In this document: positions 26,477 through 36,219 of the stretch, in pieces | Layout of the letters: each line of letters begins with the position of its first letter | Position numbering within the stretch: the first letter of the stretch is position 1 | NCBI GenBank assembly: GCA_963767645.1 | Contig: CAVYEW010000008.1 | Coordinates: 186,001 to 250,000, forward strand | Direction: 5' to 3' | Source of the DNA: DATFDN01 sp963767645 | Lineage (GTDB): Bacteria > Pseudomonadota > Alphaproteobacteria > Acetobacterales > Acetobacteraceae | Length of the DNA: 64,000 nt | Notes under the pieces: generated by a model | Told to the model about the DNA's origin: nothing | The model's database searches: none | What the model saw: the letters and a program-made list of their open reading frames with translations, nothing else | Program-made: the position numbers and the translations under genes

Positions 26477-28606
26477 ATGAGGCTGGACCAGCCGGTAAAC
26501 CTTGCAACCGCCCAGGGGGGCATGTCCCTGCCTGCGCCGATTGCCGCCTCGTGGCGAAGTTCGGGCGGTATCGGTGCCTCTCAGGCCGTCGAAATCCTGG
26601 ACCGCTCGCTCAACGCGATCCTGGTGCATCGGGACGGCCGGCTGCTCTATGCCAACCAGGCATTTGCCCGGCTGAATGGATATGGCACGCAGGCCGAGGC
26701 GATCGCGCGGCATGTCGTGGGCCAAGCTGTCCATCCGGCGGATCGCGCCCTGGTGCGCGAACGCATCGCTGCCCGGCTTCGCGGCGATGAGACATCGGCG
26801 CATTACGAGTTCCGCCTGATCCGCAGGGACGGCGAGGTCATCTGGGTCGAGTGTCTGGCGAGCCAGATCATGTGGGATGGGGCGCCGGCGCTGCTGGGCG
26901 CGTATCACGATGTGAGCGCGCGCAAGCGCGCCGAAGAGGGGCTGCGCCGGTCGGAGCGGCTGTTCGCAACCATCTTCCGCAACAGCCCGGACGCGATCAT
27001 GCTCAACACGCTGTCGGACGGCACGCTGATCGACGTGAACGAGGCGTTCCTGGAGGTCTTCGGCGGCACGAGATCGTCGGTAATCGGGCGCACAACCACT
27101 GAGCTGCGGCTCTGGAACAGCAGTCCGAGTGGCCGCGAGGGTTTCGTCGCGGCGCTGCGCCGCAATGGGCGCGTGCGCGACATGCTGCACAATGTGGAGT
27201 CGCCGTCGGGCGAGACCGTCGACCTGTCGATCTCCGCCGAGCTGCTGCAGGTGGACGGCGGGGAGCTGATCCTGTCCGTTGTGCGCGACGTGACCGAGCG
27301 GCGCCGGGCCGAAGCGCGGATCGCGCATATGGCGCACCACGATTCGCTGACCGGGCTGGCGAACCGCGCGCTGTTCCAGAGCCGGCTGGAGCAGGCCTTC
27401 ACCTCCGAGCGCCGGTTCGGCCTGCTGGCCCTCGACCTCGACCGGCTCAAGGACGTGAACGAGACGTTCGGCCCATCGGTCGGCGACGCTCTGCTGCAGC
27501 AGGTCGCCGACCGGCTCGGCGCATGCGTGCGCGATGAGGACACCGTGGCCCGGCTCGGCGGGGACGAGTTCGCGATCATCCAACTCTCCCGGCGCCAGCC
27601 CGCCGGCGCGATCGCGCTCGCACAACGCATCGTGCAGCGCTTCCACCAGCCCTTCCAAGTGGCGGGCCGCCGGATCGTGGTGGGGATCAGCGTCGGCACC
27701 GCGGCAGCGCCGCGCGACGGTGCCGATCCCGCCGCCGTGCTGGGTGCCGCCGAACTCGCGCTCCGAGGGGCCAAGCACGCGGCCCGCGGCACATGGCAGG
27801 CGTTCCAGCCAGGCATCGAGGGCGCGATGCAGGCCCGCCGGCGGCTCGACATGGAGCTCCGCCGGGCTATCACAGCCGACGAGTTCGAGCTCTTTTTCCA
27901 GCCGCTGGTAGATCTTCGCGAGCGGCGCTTCGCCGGCTGCGAGGCGCTGCTGCGCTGGCGCCACCCGACCCGCGGCCTGATCGGCCCAGGGGAGTTCGTG
28001 CAGCTCGCGGAGGAGAACGGCCTCATCGTTCAGATCGGCGCATTGGTGCTGCACCGCGCCTGCATCGAGGCGGCGCGCTGGCCCGGGCGGCTGAAGATCG
28101 CCGTCAACATCTCCCCCGCGCAGCTCCGCTTGCGCGGGTTGGTCGAGGAAGTGCGGGCGGCACTTGATGCATCCGGGCTGAGCCCGGAGCGGCTGGAGCT
28201 GGAAGTCACCGAGTTGGTGGTGCTCGACGACACCGAGGCGACGGCGGCGACCTTGCGCCGGCTCAAATCGATGGGTGTTTCGCTGGCGCTCGACGATTTC
28301 GGGACCGGCTACTCCTCGCTCGGCTCCTTGGTGCGGTTCCCGTTCGACCGGGTGAAGATCGATCGCTCATTCGTTGCCGGGCTCGGCAGGCGGTCCGACT
28401 GCACGGCGATCGTCCGGGCAGTGACCGGGCTCTGCGCCACGCTTGGTCTGGCGAGCACTGCCGAGGGAATCGAGACGGCGGAGCAACTCGCCATGCTGGC
28501 CGACGAAGGCGTGCCGGAAGGGCAAGGATACTTGTTCAGCGTGCCGCGGCCCGGGCGTGAGATGGCCGCGCTGCTGTGGAATGGGCCGGACTGGCCGTTG
28601 CTGTAG
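26477..28606 (+). CDS. PAS-PAS-GGDEF-EAL cyclic di-GMP signalling protein
   Basis: A 709-residue cytoplasmic sensor without membrane helices. PAS domains lie at about 40-155 and 165-280. The GGDEF domain (about 285-440) has an intact catalytic motif, RLGGDEFAII. The EAL domain (about 455-700) has GCEALLRW, NISPAQLR, EVTEL, DDFGTGYSS, KIDRSF and AEGIET. Both synthase and phosphodiesterase sites therefore look usable, so net direction cannot be predicted. The retained EAL signature argues for phosphodiesterase output regulated by the PAS and GGDEF domains. It is convergent with the methyltransferase gene. Confidence 0.94.
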   Translation: MRLDQPVNLATAQGGMSLPAPIAASWRSSGGIGASQAVEILDRSLNAILVHRDGRLLYANQAFARLNGYGTQAEAIARHVVGQAVHPADRALVRERIAARLRGDETSAHYEFRLIRRDGEVIWVECLASQIMWDGAPALLGAYHDVSARKRAEEGLRRSERLFATIFRNSPDAIMLNTLSDGTLIDVNEAFLEVFGGTRSSVIGRTTTELRLWNSSPSGREGFVAALRRNGRVRDMLHNVESPSGETVDLSISAELLQVDGGELILSVVRDVTERRRAEARIAHMAHHDSLTGLANRALFQSRLEQAFTSERRFGLLALDLDRLKDVNETFGPSVGDALLQQVADRLGACVRDEDTVARLGGDEFAIIQLSRRQPAGAIALAQRIVQRFHQPFQVAGRRIVVGISVGTAAAPRDGADPAAVLGAAELALRGAKHAARGTWQAFQPGIEGAMQARRRLDMELRRAITADEFELFFQPLVDLRERRFAGCEALLRWRHPTRGLIGPGEFVQLAEENGLIVQIGALVLHRACIEAARWPGRLKIAVNISPAQLRLRGLVEEVRAALDASGLSPERLELEVTELVVLDDTEATAATLRRLKSMGVSLALDDFGTGYSSLGSLVRFPFDRVKIDRSFVAGLGRRSDCTAIVRAVTGLCATLGLASTAEGIETAEQLAMLADEGVPEGQGYLFSVPRPGREMAALLWNGPDWPLL

Positions 28607-28617
28607 GTCCCGAAACG

Positions 28618-29283
28618 TCAACCGACGCCAGGCGGCGCCAACCGATACAGCGTCACCGTGCGCTCGGTGCGGTCTTCCAGTTCGAGCGTGGTCGGCACCG
28701 CGTACGCGGCGAAGGCGGCAAGGCCGGAGGTCGGCAGATAGGCGCGGCCCGGGTCGGCCAGCCAGACCTCCGTCGTTTCGGCCATGCGCCGCAGCCAGGG
28801 CAGGATGCGGGCGGTCATCGGCGCCTCGTAGCAGACGTCGCCGCACAGGATCAGGTCCCAGCGGCTCGGCTGTCCGACAATCTCGGCCGCGGCGACTTGC
28901 AGCGTCACGCCGTTGGCCCGCGCGTTCAGCCGGATCGCGGACGCGGCCAGCATGTCGATCTCCGCCGCCTCCACCGCCGCCGCGCCGGCAAGGGCGCAGG
29001 CGATCCCAGCGAGGCCGCAGCCGGCGGCGAAGTCCAGCACGCGGCGCCCGGCCACGCTCTCCCGGTGATCGAGGACGTGGCGCGCCAGCGCCTGCCCCCC
29101 CGGCCAGGCGAAGGCCCAGAACGGCGGGTCGATGTTGCGCGACGCCAGCCAATCCTCGCTCGCCTGCCAGATCGGCGTGATCTCGCTGGCCAGCATCAGC
29201 GCGATCTCAGGGACCAGCGGCGCACGTCCGGGCGCGGTATGGGCGCGCACGAAGGCTTCGCGCGCCGCCTCGCTCAGAACCAT
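28618..29283 (-). CDS. ETF-beta lysine methyltransferase-like protein (METTL20/ETFBKMT family)
   Basis: A 221-residue class I SAM-dependent methyltransferase. DPPFWAFAWPGGQALARHVL is characteristic of the METTL20 (ETFBKMT) group. The SAM site is VLDFAAGCGLAGIA, and LILCGDVCYE is the post-IV motif of this family. Known members trimethylate lysines on the beta subunit of electron transfer flavoprotein. The start at 29283 overlaps the 3' end of ubiA by ten bases; earlier in-frame codons are ubiA shadow. Related small-protein methyltransferases remain possible. Confidence 0.8.
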   Translation of the reverse strand: MVLSEAAREAFVRAHTAPGRAPLVPEIALMLASEITPIWQASEDWLASRNIDPPFWAFAWPGGQALARHVLDHRESVAGRRVLDFAAGCGLAGIACALAGAAAVEAAEIDMLAASAIRLNARANGVTLQVAAAEIVGQPSRWDLILCGDVCYEAPMTARILPWLRRMAETTEVWLADPGRAYLPTSGLAAFAAYAVPTTLELEDRTERTVTLYRLAPPGVG

Positions 29284-30174
29284 CCGGCCAGGATCGCCGC
29301 CGCCGCCGCCAGGCCGGCTTCGCGGTTCAGCCGGAACAGGCGCAGGCAGCCGGCCGGGTCGTAGATGTCGAGCGCCATAACCTGCCAGCCCAGCAGCACG
29401 CCGGGCAGGGCGAGCGCCGGCCAGAACCAAGGGCCGAGCCCGGCCAGGAGTCCGGCCCCGGCCAGCGCCGCCATTGCGCCGAGATAGCAGGCGGCGAGGA
29501 AGGGCCGGGTCCGCTCGCCGAACAGGCGTGCGGTCGACTTCACGCCGGCCAGCGCGTCGTCCTCGCGGTCCTGGTGGGCATAGATCGTGTCAAAACCGAG
29601 ATCCCACAGGATGGCGGCCAGATAGAGCACGGCCCAGGCGGCATCGATGCGCGACGCGGCGGCGGCGTAGCCCAGCGGGGCGCCGAAGCCGAAGGTGAAC
29701 CCCATCACCAGCTGCGGCCACCAGGTCACGCGCTTGGCCAGCGGATAGAGTGCCACCAGAACGAGCGAGCCGGCGCCCAGCGCGCGCGGCCAGCGACCCG
29801 AGCTGGAGCAGGATCACCAGCCCGATGCCCAGCAGGACCGCCAGAAACGCCAGCGCATGGCGGGGACGCAGCGCCCCCGAGGCCAGCGGACGGCCGGCGG
29901 TGCGGGCCACGCGCCGATCGATGTCGCGGTCCCAGAGGTCGTTCACCACGCAGCCGGCGGCGCGCATCACCACGCTGCCGACGGCGAACAGCGCGGCCAG
30001 CCACGCCGCCGCGCCGGGCTTGGGACGCGCGAGCAAAATGCCCCACAGCCCCGGCAGGAACAGCAGCCACGCGCCGATCGGCCGGTCCAGCCGGGCGAGC
30101 AGGGCATAGGGCCGCCAGGATGCGGGCAGGCGGGCCACCCAGCCGCCAGCGACGATGTCGGTATGCACGGACAT
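29274..30174 (-). CDS. ubiA: 4-hydroxybenzoate octaprenyltransferase UbiA, frameshifted in this sequence
   Basis: UbiA prenylates 4-hydroxybenzoate in ubiquinone synthesis and is an integral membrane enzyme. The N-terminal frame (from 30174) gives RLDRPIGAWLLFLPGLWG and the first aspartate motif NDLWDRDIDRRVARTAGRPL. It loses sense after LLQLGSLAAR. The C-terminal frame then gives ALYPLAKRVTWWPQ and the second motif DTIYAHQDREDD, ending at 29274. The break is in a CG dinucleotide run at 29781-29788; inserting one CG joins the frames exactly. Length is 901 bases (1 modulo 3). Because UbiA is normally needed for respiration, a sequencing or assembly indel is more likely than a real mutation. 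Confidence 0.85.
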
Positions 30175-30195
30175 CGGGCTAATCTGCGCGCCGCG

Positions 30196-30903
30196 ATGGC
30201 TGGGTCAATCCGCCTGTTCGTCGACGCGCCGCTCATCGAAGGGGCCGAGGTCCCGGCGACCCCAGGGCAGGCGCACTATCTCGGCACGGTCATGCGGCGG
30301 GCCGTCGGCGAGCCCGCATGCCTGTTCAACGGCCGGGATGGGGAATGGCTCTCCCGCATCCTCACGCTGCGGCGCGACCGGGCGAGCCTCGCCGTCCAGC
30401 ATCAGCTTCGCCCGCAAGTGCCGGAACCGGACCTGTGGCTGGCCTTCGCCCTGCTCAAGCGCGATGCCACCGACCTGCTGGCGCAGAAGGCGACCGAACT
30501 CGGCGCCGCGGCGCTGCTTCCTGTCATGACCGAGCGGACCAATGCGGCGCGCGTGAACGCAGCGAGGCTGCGGGCGATTGCCGTCGAGGCGGCCGAGCAG
30601 AGCGAGCGGCTCACCGTGCCGGCGATCCGTCCGCCGTGCCGGCTGTCCGAGCTGTTGGCGGCCTGGCCGGCGGGGCGGACGCTGTACGCGGCCCTCGCGC
30701 GCGGCTCGGCGCCGCTGCTCGCCCCGGCAACGGGGCCGGCGGGACTGTTGATCGGGCCGGAGGGCGGTTTCACGGACCGGGAGCTTGACGCGCTGGCCCG
30801 GCACATTTCTGTTGCGCCGGCAAGCCTGGGTCCGCGCATCCTGCGCGCCGAGACCGCCGCCATCGCCGGGCTGGCGCTGTTGCAGGCGCCGGGAGGCCGC
30901 TGA
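30196..30903 (+). CDS. rsmE: 16S rRNA (uracil-1498-N3)-methyltransferase RsmE
   Basis: A 235-residue SPOUT-class methyltransferase that modifies U1498 in the decoding region of 16S rRNA. The N-terminal PUA-like part starts IRLFVDAPL and includes AHYLGTVMR. The SPOUT knot is shown by QKATELGAAALLPVMTER, EAAEQSERL, LIGPEGGFTDREL and LGPRILRAETA. It is divergent from ubiA and followed after 35 bases by gshA, so the two probably share a transcript. Confidence 0.95.
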   Translation: MAGSIRLFVDAPLIEGAEVPATPGQAHYLGTVMRRAVGEPACLFNGRDGEWLSRILTLRRDRASLAVQHQLRPQVPEPDLWLAFALLKRDATDLLAQKATELGAAALLPVMTERTNAARVNAARLRAIAVEAAEQSERLTVPAIRPPCRLSELLAAWPAGRTLYAALARGSAPLLAPATGPAGLLIGPEGGFTDRELDALARHISVAPASLGPRILRAETAAIAGLALLQAPGGR

Positions 30904-30938
30904 ATACTGCCGACGCAATCGCGAGATGCCGGACGAAG

Positions 30939-32324
30939 ATGTCGAATCCCGGAGACGCCGACACCACCCCGATCACGTCGGTGCGGCAGCTCGCCGAGTA
31001 TCTCGCGCAGGGCTGCAAGCCGCGCTCGCAGTTCCGTATCGGCACCGAGCACGAGAAATTCGGGTTCCGGCGCGATGACCTGACCCCGCCGCCCTACGAG
31101 CCCTCGGCCGGCCGGCCGGGCTCGATCCGGCTGATGCTGGAGGGGCTGGCGCGGCAGGGCGGCGAGCCGATCCTGGATCACGGCAACCCGATCGGCCTGC
31201 GGCTTCAAGGCGGCGCCTCGGTCTCGCTCGAGCCGGCGGGGCAGCTCGAACTCTCCGGCGCCCCGCTGGAGACGCTGCATGAGACGAAGGCCGAGTTCGA
31301 CGCGCATTTCGCCGCCGTCCACCGGGCGGCGGAGCCCCTCGGCCTCGGCTTCGCCCCGCTCGGGTTCCACCCGACGATGAGGCGCGCGGAGATGCCTTGG
31401 ATGCCGAAGAGCCGCTACGCGATCATGCGCGGCTACATGCCGAAGGTGGGTGCCCTGGGTCTCGACATGATGACCCGCACCTGCACGGTCCAGGTCAACC
31501 TCGACTTCGGCTCCGAGCAGGACATGCGGCGCAAGCTGCGCGCCTCCCTGGCGCTGCAGCCGTTGGCGACCGCGCTGTTCGCCAACTCTCCCTTCGCCCG
31601 CGGCCGGCCGAACGGCTTCCTGAGCTACCGGGCGCATATCTGGACCGATACCGACAACGACCGCTCGGGGATTCCGGCGGTGATGTTCGAGGACGGGTTC
31701 GGCTTCGAGCGCTATGCCGAATGGCTGATCGACCAGGTGCCGATGTACTTCGTCTACCGCGACGGCCAGTACATCGACGTGGCCGGCGCCTCCTTCCGCG
31801 CCTTCATGGAGGGGCGGCTCGACAATCTGGTGGGGGTGCCCGCCACTGTGGGCGACTTCGCCGACCACCTCACCACCGCCTTCACCGATGTCCGCGTCAA
31901 GCGCTTCCTAGAGATGCGCGGGGCGGATGCCGGCACGCCCGAGATGATGCTCGCCCAGTCGGCGTTGTGGGTCGGTCTGCTCTACGACGACGCCGCGCTG
32001 GAGGCGGCGCTGGCGCTGGTTCGCGGGGTCAGGTGGGAAGACGTGGTGGCGGCCCGCGACGCGGTGCCCCGTCTCGGGCTCGACACGCCGTTCCGAGGCT
32101 ATTCCCTGCGCGACCTCGCCGGGGATATACTGGCGGTCGCCGCCGACGGCTTGCGCGCCCGCGCCCGCCGCGACGCGGCCGGGCACGACGAGCGCGTGTT
32201 TCTCGCGCCGTTGCGGGCGATCATGGATGGCGCGCCTACCCAGGCCGAGCATTGGCTCAGGCAGTATCACGGAACCTGGGGTGGAAACATAGACCCCATT
32301 TTCCCTGGTTCTGACGTTGGGTAA
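30939..32324 (+). CDS. gshA: Glutamate-cysteine ligase, plant/alphaproteobacterial type
   Basis: Catalyses the first step of glutathione synthesis, joining glutamate and cysteine with ATP. The 461-residue protein matches the plant-type family: FRIGTEHEKFGF near residue 35-46, LEPAGQLELSGAPLETLH, GFAPLGFHPTMRR, MPKSRYAIMRGYMP and TCTVQVNLDFGSE. It ends in the family-like HWLRQYHGTWGGNIDPIF. gshB is not in the window. Forty or so AT-richer bases separate it from the next regulator gene. Confidence 0.95.
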   Translation: MSNPGDADTTPITSVRQLAEYLAQGCKPRSQFRIGTEHEKFGFRRDDLTPPPYEPSAGRPGSIRLMLEGLARQGGEPILDHGNPIGLRLQGGASVSLEPAGQLELSGAPLETLHETKAEFDAHFAAVHRAAEPLGLGFAPLGFHPTMRRAEMPWMPKSRYAIMRGYMPKVGALGLDMMTRTCTVQVNLDFGSEQDMRRKLRASLALQPLATALFANSPFARGRPNGFLSYRAHIWTDTDNDRSGIPAVMFEDGFGFERYAEWLIDQVPMYFVYRDGQYIDVAGASFRAFMEGRLDNLVGVPATVGDFADHLTTAFTDVRVKRFLEMRGADAGTPEMMLAQSALWVGLLYDDAALEAALALVRGVRWEDVVAARDAVPRLGLDTPFRGYSLRDLAGDILAVAADGLRARARRDAAGHDERVFLAPLRAIMDGAPTQAEHWLRQYHGTWGGNIDPIFPGSDVG

Positions 32325-32392
32325 TTAATTTCCGTGATTTTTGCGTGTGACCATACTTGCGTCTGCAACCCAAATGAGCAGAATACTGGGTG

Positions 32393-34480
32393 ATGTCGAA
32401 CCTCATCATCCAGCCCTCGGCTCACGCCACTTCGGTGGTCAGGCCGAACTCCGTCGTTCTGAGACTGCGGCTGATCGGCCAGATGGAAGCCTGGACGGTC
32501 AGCTCTCGGAGCGTCCTGCCCACCGGGCGCAAGACCCGCGCCCTTCTGGCGGTGATCGCGCTCTCCGCCCCGCGCCCCGCCTTGCGGGGGCGCCTGGCCG
32601 AGCTGCTGTGGAGCCGAAGGCCGGAAGAACAGGCGCGCGCCTCGCTGCGCCAGGAGATCCATCGCCTGCTGGAAGTGCTCGCCCCGGCGGGCGCCGAGGA
32701 TGTCCTGGTGGTCACGCGCGACCACCTCTCGCTCAGCCCCGGCACGACCTGGATCGACGTCGAGGAGGTGATGCGCGCCACCGTCCAGCAGCCAGCGTCG
32801 CTGTCGCTGCTCGACGGCGACTTGCTGGAGGACCTGGACGGCACCGATCCGGCCTTCGATACCTGGCTGACCACGGAGCGCGAGCGCCTGCGCGACCGCG
32901 GCCGAAACCTTGCCGAGCAATTATTACGTGAGCAGGAGGACCCGGATACCACGATCTCCGCCGCGCAACGCCTGTTGACGATCGACCGTGCGCACGAGGG
33001 CGCCTGGCGGGCGCTGATGCGCGCGCACGCCGCCCGCGGGGAGCGCGGGATGGCAATCCAGGCCTATGACCGCTGCCGCGCCGTGCTGGCCGACCTTCTG
33101 GACGCCGCCCCGTCGGCCGAGACGCAGAAGCTGCTGTCGGAGATCCGCGGCCCGTCCGGCTCGCGGCTGCCGCTGCGCCCGCCCGCGCCGCTTCCGGAGG
33201 TCGAGGACCCGCCGGCGCCGCTCGACCAGGATTCGGGCAATGCCCGAGGCGGGGCGCATGTCGGCGTCCTGCCGTTCCAGCTGGTCGGCACCAACGACGA
33301 GGAGGCGCATCTGTCCCCGGGGCTGGCGGAGGAGATAACCGCCGCACTGTCGCGGTTTCGCTGGATGTTCGTGGTCTCCTCCAACTCGCTCGCGCGCCTG
33401 GTCGAGGAAACCCGCGACGAGAGCGCGATGCGCCGCGCATTCGGCCTCGATTTCGTGCTGAGCGGCTCCATCCAGCGGGTGCGCACGAGGCTGCGGGTGA
33501 CGGCAAGACTGCTCGACCTGCGGGCCGGCAATCAGGTCGTCTGGGCGCGGCGCTTCGATCGGCAGGCCAACGACCTGCTGAGCCTGCAGGACGAGATCGC
33601 CGCCGAGGTGGTGGCGCAGATCGACCCCGAGATCCTGCTCATCGAGGCCCGCCGCGTCGCCGCCCGCCCGGTGGTGGACGCCACCGCCTATGACTTGGTG
33701 CTGCGCTCCCTGCCCTTGATGAACCGAATGGAACGCGAGGCCTTCATGCAGGCCGGAGACCTGCTGCGCCGGGCGGTCGAGCTGGAACCCGAATACGCCG
33801 CCGCGCATGCCTGGCTCGCGTACTGGCACGTGTTCCTGGTCGGCCAGGGCTGGACCGATGGTCCGGAGGAGAGCATGGCCGATGCCGGGCGGCATGCCGA
33901 GTGCGCGATCCAGCTCGATCCCCTGGATGCGCGGGCGCTGACCATCGCCGGGCATGTCCGCGCGTTCCTGCACCACCAGTTGCCGGAAGCGGCAGCGCTG
34001 CACGAGCGGGCCTTGTCGCTCAATCCGAACCTCGCCATGGCCTGGGCGCTCTCGGCGGCCACGTACGCCTATATGGGCGAGCTGAACGAGGCGGAGCGCC
34101 GCAATGCCCGATACAAGGAGCTGTCGCCGCTCGATCCTTACGCGTTCATCTTCGACGGGTTCTTCACCGTCATCTACTTGCTCAAGCGCGACTACGAGGC
34201 GGCGGTCGCGGCTGGACGGTCAGCGACGCAGATGAACCAGGCACTCTCGGCCGGCTTCAAGCCATACCTGGCCGCCCTGGGCCATCTAGGGCGGCGGCAG
34301 GAGGCGGCAATCGCGTTCCGCCGGCTGCTGGCGGTCGAGCCGGACTTCACCGTGCAGCGGTTCCTCGACGGCGCGCCGTTCGCACGCGAGGGCGACCGTG
34401 AGAACTACGCACAAGGATTGCGGCTGGCCGGGGTGCCGGAATCCGACGCGGACGCCGCGGTCGTGCCGATGCGCGCCTGA
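32393..34480 (+). CDS. BTAD-domain regulator with TolB-like and TPR regions
   Basis: A 695-residue, soluble protein of the SARP/CadC-adenylate-cyclase-like regulator group. The N-terminal DNA-binding winged-helix region (about 22-90: LIGQMEAWTV, GRKTRALLAVIAL, LRGRLAELLW) is followed by a BTAD helical region (about 115-250). A FlgO/TolB-like segment (about 285-430: VGVLPFQLVG, LSPGLAEEITAALSRF) and C-terminal tetratricopeptide repeats (about 435-680) follow. No cyclase or kinase domain is present. An in-frame GTG at 32390 abuts the ATG at 32393; the ATG is preferred. Targets cannot be named; it stands between gshA and hldE. Confidence 0.82.
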   Translation: MSNLIIQPSAHATSVVRPNSVVLRLRLIGQMEAWTVSSRSVLPTGRKTRALLAVIALSAPRPALRGRLAELLWSRRPEEQARASLRQEIHRLLEVLAPAGAEDVLVVTRDHLSLSPGTTWIDVEEVMRATVQQPASLSLLDGDLLEDLDGTDPAFDTWLTTERERLRDRGRNLAEQLLREQEDPDTTISAAQRLLTIDRAHEGAWRALMRAHAARGERGMAIQAYDRCRAVLADLLDAAPSAETQKLLSEIRGPSGSRLPLRPPAPLPEVEDPPAPLDQDSGNARGGAHVGVLPFQLVGTNDEEAHLSPGLAEEITAALSRFRWMFVVSSNSLARLVEETRDESAMRRAFGLDFVLSGSIQRVRTRLRVTARLLDLRAGNQVVWARRFDRQANDLLSLQDEIAAEVVAQIDPEILLIEARRVAARPVVDATAYDLVLRSLPLMNRMEREAFMQAGDLLRRAVELEPEYAAAHAWLAYWHVFLVGQGWTDGPEESMADAGRHAECAIQLDPLDARALTIAGHVRAFLHHQLPEAAALHERALSLNPNLAMAWALSAATYAYMGELNEAERRNARYKELSPLDPYAFIFDGFFTVIYLLKRDYEAAVAAGRSATQMNQALSAGFKPYLAALGHLGRRQEAAIAFRRLLAVEPDFTVQRFLDGAPFAREGDRENYAQGLRLAGVPESDADAAVVPMRA

Positions 34481-34533
34481 GACGGCGGCGGTGCCGGCGC
34501 TCTCGCGGGTTCGAGCGGGGCGTCAGGCGCCCG

Positions 34534-34695
34534 TAGTGCGTTTTCAGGCCGACTGTGTCGACGCGCCGTTTCACCCCCCTCCCCTGTCCCCTCCCGTAAG
34601 GGGAGGGGGACGTGGTAGGCAACTCCCCTCCCCTTGCGGGAGCGGGCCGGGGGGAGGGATACGCCGGCGGCTCCAGTCTGAGTGAAACGGCTCTA
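34534..34695. repeat. MITE-like palindromic element R3, second copy of R2
   Basis: A 162-base copy of the element at 26222-26372, with the same ends (TAGTGCGTTTTCAGG and GTGAAACGGCTCTA) and the same central GC-rich hairpin, slightly longer. Its right-hand CTA, read on the minus strand, is the TAG stop codon of hldE. Both copies begin and end at TA. Confidence 0.85.
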
Positions 34696-36168
34696 GGAGC
34701 GGATGCGCTCCAAGGTCGCCGTGGTCGACTGCCCCTGCACGATGTCGGCGAGCAGGAGCTTGCCTCCCCAGCCTTGCAGCAAATCGGCGCCCACCACCTC
34801 CTCGGCCCGGTAGTCCGCGCCCTTCACCAGCAGATCCGGGCGCAGCGCGCGGATCAGCGCCTCGGGCGTGTCCTCGTCGAAGACGCAGACCAGATCGACG
34901 CTGGCGAGGCTGGCCAGCACGGCGGCGCGCGCCGCTTCCTGCTGCACCGGGCGGGTGGCGCCCTTCAGCCGGCGCACGCTGGCATCGCTGTTCAGGCCGA
35001 CCACCAGCCGGTCGCACCCGGCGCGCGCCTGCTCCAGCAGGTGGACGTGGCCGGGGTGCAGCAGGTCGAAGCAGCCATTGGTGAAGCCGATCCGCCATCC
35101 GCGCTGGCGCCAGCGCTGCACCTGCTCGATCGCCTCCTCGGTCGTGACCACCTTGCGCAAGGCGCCCCGCTGCGGGCTGAGCGCGGTCAGCAGATCGTTC
35201 GGCCGGGAAACCGCGGTGCCGACCTTGCCGACCACAATGCCGGCCGCGATATTGGCGAGCCGCGCGGCGACCGGCAGATCGAGCCCGGCGGCCAGGCCGC
35301 AGGCGAGGGTGGCGACCACCGTGTCGCCGGCGCCCGAGACGTCGTAGACCTCGGGCGCCTCGGCCGGCATGTGCAGCGTCACCCCGGGCGCGAGCAGGCT
35401 CATCCCGTCCTCGGCGCGCGTCACCAGCACCGCGCCGAACCCGTGCCGCTCGCGCAGCGCGGCGGCGGCGACGGCGATCTCCGCCTCGGTACCGGCGGGT
35501 AGGCCGGTGGCCTCGGCCAGCTCGCCGCGGTTGGGCGTGACCACGTCGGCGCCGGCATAGGGCGCGTAGTCCGGACCCTTGGGATCGACGATCACCCGGC
35601 GGCCGGCGGCGCGCGCGGCGGCGATGAGAAGCGGCGCGAGATCGCCCCCCAGCAGTCCCTTGCGGTAATCGGAGAGGACCGTGACGCTGGTCGCAGCCAT
35701 GGCGTCGCGGGCGATGCGCAGGATGCGCTCCGAGAGCCGGGCATCGATCGGGCCCGTCTGCTCGCGGTCGGCGCGCAGCAACTGCTGGCCGGCGGCGATG
35801 TAGCGGGTCTTGACGGTGGTGGTGCGCCCGCCCTCGACCAGCAGCCAGGGCTCCACGTTCGGCTGGCCGCCGATCAGCCCGGTGAGATCCGAGCCCGCCT
35901 GGTCGTCGCCGACCACCGAGATGAAGGCGACGGCGGCGCCGAGCGCGGTCAGGTTGCGCACCACGTTGCCCGCCCCGCCAGGCACGGCGATCTCCCGCGC
36001 CTCGCGCAGAATGGGAACCGGAGCCTCCGGGCTGACCCGCGCCACCTCGCCATAGACGTAGCGGTCGAGCATGACGTCGCCGATCACCAGCGCACTGGCG
36101 CGCGCGAGCCGCCGCACGGCCTCCGCGAGGTCGGCAGGGGGGGCGGGGCCGGGCTGCACGTGGCTCAT
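34693..36168 (-). CDS. hldE: Bifunctional HldE: heptose-7-phosphate kinase / heptose-1-phosphate adenylyltransferase
   Basis: Makes ADP-heptose for the lipopolysaccharide inner core. The 491-residue protein has both activities fused. The ribokinase-like N-terminal domain (about 1-330) has VIGDVMLDRYVYGEVARVSPEAPVP-type sequence and the GAGDT anion hole (VSGAGDTVVATLACG). The nucleotidyltransferase domain (about 350-490) has GFTNGCFDLLHPGHVHLL and DLLVKGADY. The TAG stop belongs to repeat R3, so the C-terminus lies at the insertion point. It is upstream of no other heptose gene in this window. Confidence 0.96.
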   Translation of the reverse strand: MSHVQPGPAPPADLAEAVRRLARASALVIGDVMLDRYVYGEVARVSPEAPVPILREAREIAVPGGAGNVVRNLTALGAAVAFISVVGDDQAGSDLTGLIGGQPNVEPWLLVEGGRTTTVKTRYIAAGQQLLRADREQTGPIDARLSERILRIARDAMAATSVTVLSDYRKGLLGGDLAPLLIAAARAAGRRVIVDPKGPDYAPYAGADVVTPNRGELAEATGLPAGTEAEIAVAAAALRERHGFGAVLVTRAEDGMSLLAPGVTLHMPAEAPEVYDVSGAGDTVVATLACGLAAGLDLPVAARLANIAAGIVVGKVGTAVSRPNDLLTALSPQRGALRKVVTTEEAIEQVQRWRQRGWRIGFTNGCFDLLHPGHVHLLEQARAGCDRLVVGLNSDASVRRLKGATRPVQQEAARAAVLASLASVDLVCVFDEDTPEALIRALRPDLLVKGADYRAEEVVGADLLQGWGGKLLLADIVQGQSTTATLERIRS

Positions 36169-36219
36169 CCGACACGCCCTAGCAACAGGCGGACCTCGCT
36201 TTCAAGAGAACCATGCGTG

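Noticed and set aside
24686..28054. A 1122-residue open frame on the minus strand
   Set aside because: It runs antisense through the ABC1 kinase and the PAS-GGDEF-EAL genes, both of which have complete motifs. It reads through repeat R2 and shows no domain.
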